Shown here piece after piece: positions 6,916-15,640 of a DNA stretch of 64,000 bases. Made by a program: the position numbers and the translations under genes. Source of the DNA: Candidatus Contendibacter sp. (lineage in GTDB: Bacteria > Pseudomonadota > Gammaproteobacteria > Competibacterales > Competibacteraceae). The stretch spans positions 1 through 64,000 of the forward strand of contig JARSSO010000019.1 of the NCBI GenBank assembly GCA_029624765.1, given 5' to 3'. Position 1 is the stretch's first letter; each line of letters begins with the position of its first letter. The notes under the pieces are model-generated. The model did not search any database. It was given only the letters and a program-made list of their open reading frames with translations, and was not told the DNA's origin.

Positions 6916-9900
6916 ATGATCACGGTTAGGGACACCATCAAGCGGGACATCGCCGTCAAGGTCGAGGGCGTCGTCAAGGTCTTCGATCGAATCGCGCTCG
7001 CCACCGAGATGCGTGAGTATGTCGTCACTGACAAAATCGAGGACGAACTCAAGCGGATCTTCGACACCTTCGCCCAGATCAGCGAAACGCTGCGCCGGGG
7101 CGGTCTGGTGCGCGACATCATGGGCATGTGGGTGTCGGGCTTCTTCGGCTCGGGTAAGTCGCATTTCGCCAAGGTCCTCGGCCATCTCCTCCAGAACACG
7201 CCGCTCGATGCCGACGGCGCCGAGCGCTGCATCGACGCCTTCATCAAGCACCTGTCCGACACGCCGCGCGCGCGGGACATTCGGCTGCGTCTCGGCGAGA
7301 TCAAGCTGAATACCGAAACGCACGCCGTCTTTTTCGAAATCAAGAGCCGCCAACCCTATGGCAGGCCGGAGTCCGCCGGCGAGATCATCCTGTCCGAGTT
7401 TTATCGGTTCATCGGCTACTCTGAAAATCTCTACGTGGCGGCGCTCGAGCGCGGTTTCGAACGTCGAGGCCTCCTGGCGAAGCTCGAGGCCGAATTTGAG
7501 AAGCAATTCGGCGTTCCGTGGCGAAGCGCGGCCGGGCGCGACGACACCTCGACGGTGCGAAGCCGTCTGGCGGCGATTCTGCCGACGGTGGCCCCGGCGG
7601 ACTACCCGGACCCAAAGGCGGCCTCGCAGGGGCTCAAGGACGCGTTCCACCTGAGCTGGCTGACGCCCGAGAAAATCGCGGACGAACTCGTCGCCTGGGT
7701 GGATGCGCGGAAGGCGACCGGTGGAAAAGCTGTCCACCTGGTCTTCGTGATCGACGAGATGGGCACCTTCATCGGCGACTCGACCGACCGGATCAGCGAA
7801 CTCAACAGCCTGGCCGAGATGATCGGCAACAAGGGCAAGGGCAAGGTCTGGCTGATCGTCACGAGCCAGCAGGACCTGGAAAAGGTCGTCGACCGGACCA
7901 ACTTCCAGCCGGCGCTGGTCGGCCGTCTCAACGCCCGCTTCGAGCTGAAACCGCACCTCATCTCCGACGAGATCAACAAGGTGGTCTCGGAACGCATCCT
8001 GAAAAAGCGGCCGGCTCGGGAAGGCCTCCTCCGCGACCTCTACCGGCAGCACGAGGGTCCGATCGCCCAGCTCGCGGACCTGAAGGCGAGCCGCCACCTC
8101 GGCACCGTGAACGAACGCGCCTTTATCGACGCCTACCCGCTCCTGCCCCACCAGATCCGCCTCGCCCAGGACATTTTCGAGGCGCTCTCCGGATTCCGCA
8201 TCTCGGGCGGGGTGCGTTCCATGATCTCGGTGGTCATGGAGACTCTGCAAAAGGTCGCCGACGAGGCAGTCGGCGTCATCGTCGGCTTCGACCAGATTTT
8301 CGACGCCGTTGAGAACGATCTGCTTTCGCAGGAGTATCTGGGCGCTTCGGGCGTGCGCGCCATCCACGAGTCCGACGAGCGAGTTCCCAACGCCCCGATC
8401 CAGCCCGCCCGGGTATTGAAGATCCTTTGGCTGCTCCAGCGGGTCACGTGGGCGCCACGGGTTCCCGAGACCATCGCCAAGCTCCTCGTTCGCGACCTCG
8501 TGACGGACGTACCGGCCCTCCGCGAGGAGGTCGAGAAGACCCTGGCAGCCCTGCAGGAAGCTGGCTACGTGGCGCGTGACGAGGCAACCGGCGAGTGGAA
8601 GTTCCTCAACGAGCGCGAACGTTCCATCGAGCAGGCGATTCAGGACATGGTCCGGCCGGGCGGCCCGCGGAGCATCAGCCTGGCCGCCGTTCGGCGGACC
8701 GCTCAGCAGATGTGCAAGGAGGATCTGGTCACCAGGAAGAAGCTCGCGAACTTCGCCGTCACTTACGGCGTCACGAAGACGCCGTTCGCTTACGGCGTCC
8801 GAATGGATGGTGAAGCCGTCGATACCGGTCCCGAACTCGAGGTCCACTTGATCTCGCCCCTCGCCCCGGCTCGGTCCACCGAGATCGAGGAAGTGAGGCG
8901 GCGCAACCAGGCCGCCGGCGTGAAGGGGCGAACGGTCTGGTGGGTCGCCGCCGCGCCCGAGATGCTCGAGGCCCGACTCAAACGCTACGAGGCCCTGGTC
9001 AAGGTCACCGGGGACAAGCGTTTCGTGGAAGACGCGTCGACCGACACCCAGGACGCTCTTTCCGAGAAGCGTAAGGAGCGGGACGAACTCCGCGGCGCGC
9101 TCGCGCGCGACATCGAACGCGCCTTTCTAAGCGGGACGCTCTTCCAGGGCGGCCAGGAAATCGAGCTGGAGGGGGGCTCCGATCTGAAGGGGCCTGTCAT
9201 GCGGGCGCTGGCGGCGGTCATCCCGAATGTCTATCCGCGCTTCGCCATCGCCGACAAATCCTTCGACTTCGCCAGGCAGATCAAGGCGCTTCTCAATCCG
9301 GCAACCGCGAACCTCCATGCCGTTGCTCCGGAGCTGGATCTGTTCGATACCCAGGGTAGCCTCCAGCGCGACTCGGCGCTGGTGGGCCAGGTCCTGGAAG
9401 TACTCCACGACATCGAGGACGAAGGCGGCGAATCGGTCGGCGCCGCCATCCTGGACGCCAGGGACGCCAAGGGTTTCAAGGGCTTCTGCCGCGCTCCCTT
9501 TGGCTGGCCGGATGAACTCGTGCGGCTCGTTCTCGCGGCCTGCTTTCGCGCGGGCGCGATCTACCTCGAGCGGCAATCCGGCGCGGGACCCGCGCCGATC
9601 TACGACTACGCGGGGAGTGATGACGACTTCGCGAAGGTGAACACCTTCAAGAAGGTCGTTCTCCGCGTTGCCGAGACGAGCTTGTCCGTCGAGCAGATCA
9701 AGCAGGCCAGCAAGGCGCTCATCGAGTTGGGGGTGAACGGCGTTGCCGAGTCGGGCAATGCTATCGCCGGCGCCGTCCGCGAACTGGGCGCGGCGCTGAA
9801 GACCGGACTCGACGAGGCGAAACTGCGCGCGCAACAGGGCCTGCCGATTCCGGACGCCGTGTTGGGCGCCGAGAGTACGCTGACCGAGCCCATCACGGCC

Positions 9901-10647
9901 TTGGACCCCACGGTGTGCGTCATGTCTTTCCTGAAAGTCGCCGCACGGTGGAAGGCGCTCGGCGCCGGATTGAAGGCGCTGCGCGCTTTCCTCGACGCCA
10001 ATCGGCGCCAGGAATTCGAGTGGTCGCGCAAGCTCGACGAACTGGCCGCGAACCACCCGCTCCCAGAGTCCCATCCGGGGGCGAGCGTCCTCAATCAAGC
10101 ACGCGAGGACATGGCGGCGATCCTGGCGGCCAGGGAGGTCATCGGGCGCTGGTCGGACTACCGGGAGGCCTTCGAGAAGGCCTTCGGAGCCTACCGCGAT
10201 GCTTACGTCGAAGCCCATGAGCAGGCGCGGGCGCGGGCCGAGGCCACCGTGGCGGCCATCAGGAACGGCGCGGCTTACCGCGAGGCGCCGGCCGACCTGC
10301 GCGACGACGTGGTGGACAGCGTCTTTGGGCCGGGGCAAGTCTGCCACTATGCTCCGCTCGCGCTGTCTTCAATCGCCGGTCTGCTTGAGGCGGCGGGGCG
10401 CCGCAGCCTCACGTCCTTGGCGCAGGCGCTCATCGCCTTGCCGGGCTATCGGACTCAAGTCGAATCGGAGCTGCGGGATCTCGTCGCCCCGCCGCCGCCC
10501 CCGGACGAGCCGGTCTACGAATGGCGTCCCACCGATCTCATGGGCCGGCGATTCAAGACCGAACGCGAGGTCGACGAGGCCCTCGGCGCGATCGGCGACG
10601 AGTTCAAGACACGAATCCGCAAAGGCTTCACGGTGGTGGTGAAGTGA
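6916..10647 (+). CDS. brxC: BrxC, large P-loop ATPase of BREX
   Basis: 1243 residues, the normal size for BrxC. The Walker A sequence GFFGSGKS is at residues 75-82, and a hydrophobic strand ending in Asp-Glu (VFVIDEMGTF) fits Walker B near residue 280. Long helical and winged-helix-like regions follow. BrxC resembles ORC/Cdc6-type AAA ATPases and is essential for both methylation and phage exclusion in studied type I systems. It has GGAGG upstream and is followed by a repeat element rather than directly by pglX. Confidence 0.92.
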   Translation: MITVRDTIKRDIAVKVEGVVKVFDRIALATEMREYVVTDKIEDELKRIFDTFAQISETLRRGGLVRDIMGMWVSGFFGSGKSHFAKVLGHLLQNTPLDADGAERCIDAFIKHLSDTPRARDIRLRLGEIKLNTETHAVFFEIKSRQPYGRPESAGEIILSEFYRFIGYSENLYVAALERGFERRGLLAKLEAEFEKQFGVPWRSAAGRDDTSTVRSRLAAILPTVAPADYPDPKAASQGLKDAFHLSWLTPEKIADELVAWVDARKATGGKAVHLVFVIDEMGTFIGDSTDRISELNSLAEMIGNKGKGKVWLIVTSQQDLEKVVDRTNFQPALVGRLNARFELKPHLISDEINKVVSERILKKRPAREGLLRDLYRQHEGPIAQLADLKASRHLGTVNERAFIDAYPLLPHQIRLAQDIFEALSGFRISGGVRSMISVVMETLQKVADEAVGVIVGFDQIFDAVENDLLSQEYLGASGVRAIHESDERVPNAPIQPARVLKILWLLQRVTWAPRVPETIAKLLVRDLVTDVPALREEVEKTLAALQEAGYVARDEATGEWKFLNERERSIEQAIQDMVRPGGPRSISLAAVRRTAQQMCKEDLVTRKKLANFAVTYGVTKTPFAYGVRMDGEAVDTGPELEVHLISPLAPARSTEIEEVRRRNQAAGVKGRTVWWVAAAPEMLEARLKRYEALVKVTGDKRFVEDASTDTQDALSEKRKERDELRGALARDIERAFLSGTLFQGGQEIELEGGSDLKGPVMRALAAVIPNVYPRFAIADKSFDFARQIKALLNPATANLHAVAPELDLFDTQGSLQRDSALVGQVLEVLHDIEDEGGESVGAAILDARDAKGFKGFCRAPFGWPDELVRLVLAACFRAGAIYLERQSGAGPAPIYDYAGSDDDFAKVNTFKKVVLRVAETSLSVEQIKQASKALIELGVNGVAESGNAIAGAVRELGAALKTGLDEAKLRAQQGLPIPDAVLGAESTLTEPITALDPTVCVMSFLKVAARWKALGAGLKALRAFLDANRRQEFEWSRKLDELAANHPLPESHPGASVLNQAREDMAAILAAREVIGRWSDYREAFEKAFGAYRDAYVEAHEQARARAEATVAAIRNGAAYREAPADLRDDVVDSVFGPGQVCHYAPLALSSIAGLLEAAGRRSLTSLAQALIALPGYRTQVESELRDLVAPPPPPDEPVYEWRPTDLMGRRFKTEREVDEALGAIGDEFKTRIRKGFTVVVK

Positions 10648-10655
10648 AAGCGATG

Positions 10656-10814
10656 AACCACCAAGGCGCCAAGACACCAAGAGGAATGATTGAAAAGATC
10701 CCGGAGTCGACGGATCGGGTTGCTCGCCAGATTGTCGATTCGGCTTTGATCAAGGACGGAATCGTGAGGTTGGTCCTATGAGTCCCTCCTTGGGGTCTTC
10801 GTGCCTTGGTGGTG
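10656..10814. repeat. Inverted repeat spanning the brxC-pglX junction
   Basis: Arm 1 at about 10656-10683 (ACCACCAAGGCGCCAAGAC...) and arm 2 at about 10788-10814 are near-perfect inverted copies: about 22 of 26 positions pair (ACCACCAAGGC-x3-AAGAC-x3-AAG). Roughly 105 bases lie between the arms. The second arm covers codons 4-12 of the pglX frame, so the annotated start of pglX sits beside and partly within the repeat. Similar 'accaccaaggc' elements occur as dispersed short repeats in many bacteria. Confidence 0.7.
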
Positions 10815-12865
10815 ACCACAAGGAAGCCGTCAAGGGTTGGGTGACGAGGGTTCGCCGCCTTCTTGAAGAGGAATACGAGGCGCAGCTCGACCGGCTGGGG
10901 CTGAAGCGAAGCGGCAAGCCCATTCCAATCGAGAAGATGCGGCTGCCGGACGAGGCAAGCCGCACGCGCCGGCGCGTCGAAGCGCTCCTTGCGCGCGACT
11001 GCATCGCCGAGGGATCGCCCGAACGCGGCTTCGACAACGTGAAGCGCGAGTTGGCCTACACCGTGCTCAACCGGCTGGTCGGCCTGAAGGCAATGGAAGT
11101 TCGGGCGCTGCTGTACCTGCCGCCGCCGGGAAATCCGGGCGCGCCGCCTGAGCAGACCGAGGTCCTCACGCCGGTGCCCGGTCAGGCGTACTCGCGGTAC
11201 CTCCGCGATTGGCGCACGGCCGGTGGGAGCCGCTACAAGTACGCCGAGGACGCGGAAGAGGTGCTGGTGCGCGACGGTCTTGCCGCTGCCTTTCGTTATA
11301 TCACCCGCGAGATCGGCGTGCTGTTCGATCCGGATCACGAATATGCCTGCCTCTGGCCGACGCACGGGACGCTCACCCGGCTGATCCGGACGATCAACGA
11401 GGACCTGCCGGATGACGCCTATCGGGCGCGCGATTTCCTCGGCTGGGTCTACCAGTTCTTTAACCGCGAGGAGAAAAGGCGCGTTCGCGATGAAAACAAG
11501 GGCACGCCGCGTTCCTCCTACGAACTGGCGGTCATCAATCAGTTTTACACTCCTTCCTGGGTGGTCAAGGCGCTCGTCGATAATACCCTCGGTCGTCTTT
11601 GGCTCCAGATGCATCCTGATTCGGCGCTGGCGGCGAAAGCGCCGCCGCCGCTGCCGGACGAACGGCCGCCCGATTTGGTCGCGGCCGACTACCTCGTTCC
11701 GCGCACGGGGGAGAAGATTCGGTATCGGCGCCTGAATGAGTCTGGCCAGACGCAGATCTGCAAACGCGCCCGCGACATCGGGCTCCTCGACCCGGCCTGC
11801 GGGACGATGCATTTCGGGCAGTACGCCTTCGGACTCTTCCATCGGATGTACTTCGACGAAATCGAGCACGCCGGTGAACCGGACTGGCCCGCTGAGCCGT
11901 CGGTGCGGGACCCGCGCGAGATTCCGGCGGCGATCCTGGAGCACAACCTTTTCGGCATCGACATCGATCCCCGGGCGATTCAGATTGCCTCGCTGGCGCT
12001 CCTGCTGACGGCGAAAGAGGCCGCGCTCCAGCACGGCTTTTCCCCGCTCGACGTCCGGATCCGCAGAACCAACCTCGTCGTGGCGAACGCCGTGAACCTC
12101 GGTCAGGAGCGGTTGCGGGCGCTCGTGGAGAAGGTCGGCCAGCACAACGGTTCCGGAGCGATCCGGGAGCGTTTGTTCGCCGCCGTCTGGGACAACCTCC
12201 AGCACGTCGGCGAGCTGGGCAGCCTGATCCAGGTGCGCGAGAGTGTCGTGCAAGTTCTCGACGACTGGGTGGAGGCGAGGGCGCGGGAAAAGGGGCTGAC
12301 CAGGATTGCCCCACCCGCCATCCAGCAAGGCGCGTTCGATTTTCTTGAAGAACTGGATCAGGATCATGCGCGCCAGCTCGAACTCGAGCGGCGGTTACTC
12401 GAGGAGGAGGCAAGCCAGATCGCGACCGAGCTGCTTGCCGCCATCGAGGCCGCTGCAGCCGAGGCGACCGAAGACCCGAGCGACCAAATCTTCGCCGAGG
12501 ACACCGCTCGCGGGCTCAAGCTCCTGCAGGTCCTCTCCCGCAAGTACGATGTCGTCGTCATGAATCCGCCCTACGGTGCTTTCGTGCCCAAGGTGAGGGA
12601 TTTCGTGAAGGCGGCTTATCCGCTCACCGCCAACGACATCTACGCGGCGTTCCTCGACCGCGCGACGCAACTCCTGGAACCCGAAGGATATGTCGGGGCG
12701 CTCGTCTCGGCGACGTTCGTGAACCTCAAGTCATTCGAAAAACTTCGCACCGAGATTCTCCTGAAGCGGAACCCGCTCGTGACCATGCTCGACCTCGGGT
12801 TTGGAATTCTCGATGATGCCACCGTCGAGGCCGCGGCCATCGTGCTCCGGGGTGGGGTGCGGTGA
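10778..12865 (+). CDS. pglX: PglX N-terminal half: BREX adenine-specific DNA methyltransferase catalytic part
   Basis: 695 residues carrying the methyltransferase core. The SAM-binding motif DPACGTMHFG begins at residue 338 and the catalytic NPPY is at residues 596-599, followed by the usual ALVSATFVNLKSFEKLRTEIL. The frame stops right after TVEAAAIVLRGGVR, where full-length PglX (about 1200 residues) would continue into target recognition. The missing part is encoded by 13715-15640. The first dozen residues are encoded by a repeat arm; an in-frame GTG at 10841 is an alternative start, and a family-like sequence begins around HKEAVKGWVTRVRRLLEEE. The stop overlaps the fic start by four bases. 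Confidence 0.9.
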   Translation: MSPSLGSSCLGGDHKEAVKGWVTRVRRLLEEEYEAQLDRLGLKRSGKPIPIEKMRLPDEASRTRRRVEALLARDCIAEGSPERGFDNVKRELAYTVLNRLVGLKAMEVRALLYLPPPGNPGAPPEQTEVLTPVPGQAYSRYLRDWRTAGGSRYKYAEDAEEVLVRDGLAAAFRYITREIGVLFDPDHEYACLWPTHGTLTRLIRTINEDLPDDAYRARDFLGWVYQFFNREEKRRVRDENKGTPRSSYELAVINQFYTPSWVVKALVDNTLGRLWLQMHPDSALAAKAPPPLPDERPPDLVAADYLVPRTGEKIRYRRLNESGQTQICKRARDIGLLDPACGTMHFGQYAFGLFHRMYFDEIEHAGEPDWPAEPSVRDPREIPAAILEHNLFGIDIDPRAIQIASLALLLTAKEAALQHGFSPLDVRIRRTNLVVANAVNLGQERLRALVEKVGQHNGSGAIRERLFAAVWDNLQHVGELGSLIQVRESVVQVLDDWVEARAREKGLTRIAPPAIQQGAFDFLEELDQDHARQLELERRLLEEEASQIATELLAAIEAAAAEATEDPSDQIFAEDTARGLKLLQVLSRKYDVVVMNPPYGAFVPKVRDFVKAAYPLTANDIYAAFLDRATQLLEPEGYVGALVSATFVNLKSFEKLRTEILLKRNPLVTMLDLGFGILDDATVEAAAIVLRGGVR

Positions 12866-13722
12866 CCCGGGTCGTGTGGCGCTGGGAGGAGAAGGACCTG
12901 GGGTTCCGGTTCCGGTCCGGCAAAGGCAAGCAGGCGGCCGAGTACTACCAGGCTCGTAGCGCGGGTGAGTATTACGTGGTGCCGGGCGCCCAGCGCAAGC
13001 TCGCCAAGGAGCGGATGGACGAACTCGCCAGTTGGGCGAACCGGCCCACCTCGCCCCGCATCGTGGCCAGCCCCTGGCGCGACTACGACCGCGGCTGGGA
13101 CTGGATCGTCACCGAGGACGGCATCTGCCTGAACTGGGCCGGTTGCCTTGACAGGGAGGAGATTGATCGTCGCGAGGACGAAGGCGTGCAGCGGGCAATG
13201 GAATTGGTAACCGAGTTCGTGGAGCGGGCTGAACCCCTATCGCTGACGGTGCATCTCATCCGACAGGTCCACATCGAACTCATGGGTCCCATCTACCCCT
13301 TCGCCGGCGAGTGGCGGACGGCCTCTCTTCACAAGGGTGACGGCCCAACCAAGTGGCCTTTGCCTCCCGGAGGCATCCAGCCGCTCATGGACGTGTTGGA
13401 GCGGGATGTGTTTTCGCGCTCTCCGCTGATCAGCGACGATGACGAGCGGGTGTTCGACCATGCGAGTGAGGTCATGAACGAAATCCTGGCCATCCACCCG
13501 TTCCGAGAGGGCAACGGCCGGACGGCGTTCATCATCGGGAACCTGATCCTGATGCAGAACGACATGCTGCCGCTGGCCGACTACGAACGGCGCACGGACG
13601 AGGCTCGATACTTCGCCGCTTGCGAGGCGGGCCGGATTCATAAGGACTACGCGCCGTTCGCCAGGCTATTGGCCGAATGGGAGGACCGGGCGCTTGCGGG
13701 CTGGAGGGAAACGCATGACTGA
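12862..13722 (+). CDS. fic: Fic-domain protein encoded inside the split pglX
   Basis: 286 residues from a GTG overlapping the pglX-N stop. The complete Fic catalytic motif HPFREGNGRT starts at His212, with the upstream flap and the conserved segment YPFAGEWRTASLHKG. Fic enzymes usually transfer AMP from ATP to a hydroxyl of a target protein, and many are toxins. No S/T-x-x-x-E-G/N inhibitory sequence is seen in this protein; one is present in the next gene. The N-terminal 80 residues precede the Fic fold and are Trp-rich (WRWEEKD, YDRGWDWIV). The gene overlaps both halves of pglX, so all three are probably translated together. Confidence 0.9.
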   Translation: MTRVVWRWEEKDLGFRFRSGKGKQAAEYYQARSAGEYYVVPGAQRKLAKERMDELASWANRPTSPRIVASPWRDYDRGWDWIVTEDGICLNWAGCLDREEIDRREDEGVQRAMELVTEFVERAEPLSLTVHLIRQVHIELMGPIYPFAGEWRTASLHKGDGPTKWPLPPGGIQPLMDVLERDVFSRSPLISDDDERVFDHASEVMNEILAIHPFREGNGRTAFIIGNLILMQNDMLPLADYERRTDEARYFAACEAGRIHKDYAPFARLLAEWEDRALAGWRETHD

Positions 13723-15640
13723 GAACAGGCGAATTGATCTGCGTGGCATCCTCGCGAATCCCGACCTGCGCCGGGAGTTGATGGTCCCGACGATCCAGGC
13801 GACGCAGTTGCGCGAAGGGATCGAGACAACCAGGGAGCAGGCCGAGCAAGCGTACTACGTGGTTACCGAGACTGAGCGGACGACATTCTTTGCACTGGAG
13901 CCGTTCCGTGCGGTCAAGGGTCGGAGTGAGAGACGGCATGAAGAATTCGTGAAAGCGCTCCGAAGTGGAGCATCAGCGACGCGAATCGACGTCGCTCGTC
14001 GTGACTTTGAGTCGATCTCCGGGGTGCCCCTTGCCTATCAGCGCGTCGGAATCGTCGCACATGCATTCAGGGATCTCCCGGCACTTGAACCCGGCTACCT
14101 GGTCGCTAAACAGGGCCTAGCTACCTCAGACGACGTTCGCTGGATTCGGTCGTGTTGGGAGATTCCCGGTTCGGAGATCGGAAAAGACAAGCGCTGGGTG
14201 CTCCTCTCGAAAGGCGGCGATTTTTCGCGCTTCTACTACGGTTATGACTTGGTCATTAAGTGGGCTGATTCGGGAAGAGAAATCAAGGTCTTCATTGTCA
14301 ATAAAGACGGTTCTGAGACAAAACGAATCTACAGTCAAGAATGGTACTTCCGTCCTGGCATTTCATGGCCGAGACGGACCGCTAAGGGGCTCAATACCCG
14401 ACGGCTACCGGCAGGGTGTATCTTCTCTGATAAGGGACCCGCGATGTTTGTTAAAGATGTCGCGCAGGAAAACTACATTCTCGGCATCACAAACTCTGCG
14501 TTCTTCGAGTATCTCTTCCAGAGCAAGACATCGTTTTCGTGGGAAGTCGGAGTCATGAAGTCTATGCCTGTTCCCAGGCCGACAATCACCCAGCACCAGC
14601 GCGTGGGCGGTGCCGCTGACGCGATCCACGACGCCAAGGCCACCTGGGACGAAGGCAACGAGACCTCAACACGTTTCCGCACGCTTTGGCTTCTCCGCGA
14701 TAGCCTGGTGGACGCCGCGATGACGATCCCGGCCCGCCTCGACCGCCTCGCCGAACACGAAGCCGCCGAGGAGGTCCACATCCAGAAGCGCTACGCCGAG
14801 CTGAACGACGAGGTCTACAAGCTCTACGGCATCCCGGACACCACGCGCGCTATCATCGAAGAGACGCTCGGCGAGCGGCCACCCGAGGTACTTTGGCCGC
14901 AGATGGAGGGCAAGACCGCTGAGCAGAAACGGATGGAGCATGTCTTTCGGCTCCTGTCCTACGCGGTCAAGCGCGTGATCGAGGCCGACGAGGACGGCAT
15001 CGTGCCGTTCGGTCCCGTCGCCGGCGAACCGAGCCTCGCCGAGCGGGTCCACCGCGAACTCCAGACTCTGTTTCCACAGCTCGACATCGGCCAGGTCGAG
15101 GTCGAGCTCGCGAACGAGCTGAAGAAGAGCGTCAAGGGCTACCGCCGCGCCGGCGGAATCGCCGAGTGGCTCGACAACGCCTTCTTCGAGTTCCATTGCG
15201 CCCTGTACAAGAATCGGCCCATCCTCTGGCACATCGCGTCCAGCCAGGGCGCCTCGCCCTTTGCATTCGGCGCGCTGGTCCACTACCACCGTTTCGACAG
15301 GAACCGGATGGCCCAGCTTCGCGCGCAGTACCTGCGCGATGCGATCGAAACCTGCCGCCGCGAAGCGGCTCTCGCCGACAAGGCCGGTCGAACCGACGCG
15401 CGCCAGGACTGGCAGGCGCGGCTCGAAGAGACGCAGGAGCTGGACCGAAGGCTCCAGTGGGTCCAGGAGGGCCGGCACGACGGACTGGACGGCGGCGAGC
15501 ACGACTATCGAATCCTGACCCCCTGGAAAACCCCGGAAGAGCGGCCCAAGGGTTGGAATCCCGACCTCGACGACGGCGTAAAAGTGAACATCGAGCCGCT
15601 CCAGAAGGCCGGCGTGCTGCGCGTCGCCAAGGGGATGTGA
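13715..15640 (+). CDS. pglX: PglX C-terminal half with an extra antitoxin-like N-terminal leader
   Basis: 641 residues from the ATG at 13715 (GGAGGG seven bases upstream; eight-base overlap with fic). From about residue 104 (GVPLAYQ) onward it continues the PglX sequence: target-recognition region (LATSDDVRWIRSCWEI), then the long helical C-terminal part (EVHIQKRYAELNDEVYKLYGI). The first ~60 residues are not typical PglX. They read as a helical leader with T30-x-x-x-E34-G35, matching the S/T-x-x-x-E-G/N inhibition motif of class I Fic antitoxins such as VbhA. I infer an antitoxin module fused to half of the methyltransferase. The stop overlaps the pglZ start. Confidence 0.8.
   Translation: MTENRRIDLRGILANPDLRRELMVPTIQATQLREGIETTREQAEQAYYVVTETERTTFFALEPFRAVKGRSERRHEEFVKALRSGASATRIDVARRDFESISGVPLAYQRVGIVAHAFRDLPALEPGYLVAKQGLATSDDVRWIRSCWEIPGSEIGKDKRWVLLSKGGDFSRFYYGYDLVIKWADSGREIKVFIVNKDGSETKRIYSQEWYFRPGISWPRRTAKGLNTRRLPAGCIFSDKGPAMFVKDVAQENYILGITNSAFFEYLFQSKTSFSWEVGVMKSMPVPRPTITQHQRVGGAADAIHDAKATWDEGNETSTRFRTLWLLRDSLVDAAMTIPARLDRLAEHEAAEEVHIQKRYAELNDEVYKLYGIPDTTRAIIEETLGERPPEVLWPQMEGKTAEQKRMEHVFRLLSYAVKRVIEADEDGIVPFGPVAGEPSLAERVHRELQTLFPQLDIGQVEVELANELKKSVKGYRRAGGIAEWLDNAFFEFHCALYKNRPILWHIASSQGASPFAFGALVHYHRFDRNRMAQLRAQYLRDAIETCRREAALADKAGRTDARQDWQARLEETQELDRRLQWVQEGRHDGLDGGEHDYRILTPWKTPEERPKGWNPDLDDGVKVNIEPLQKAGVLRVAKGM

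Noticed and set aside
5827..8847. A very long minus-strand open frame (about 1000 codons) opposite brxA-brxC
   Set aside because: It is antisense to three recognisable BREX genes, has Arg/Asp/Leu-rich composition with no known motif and arises from GC-rich codon bias.
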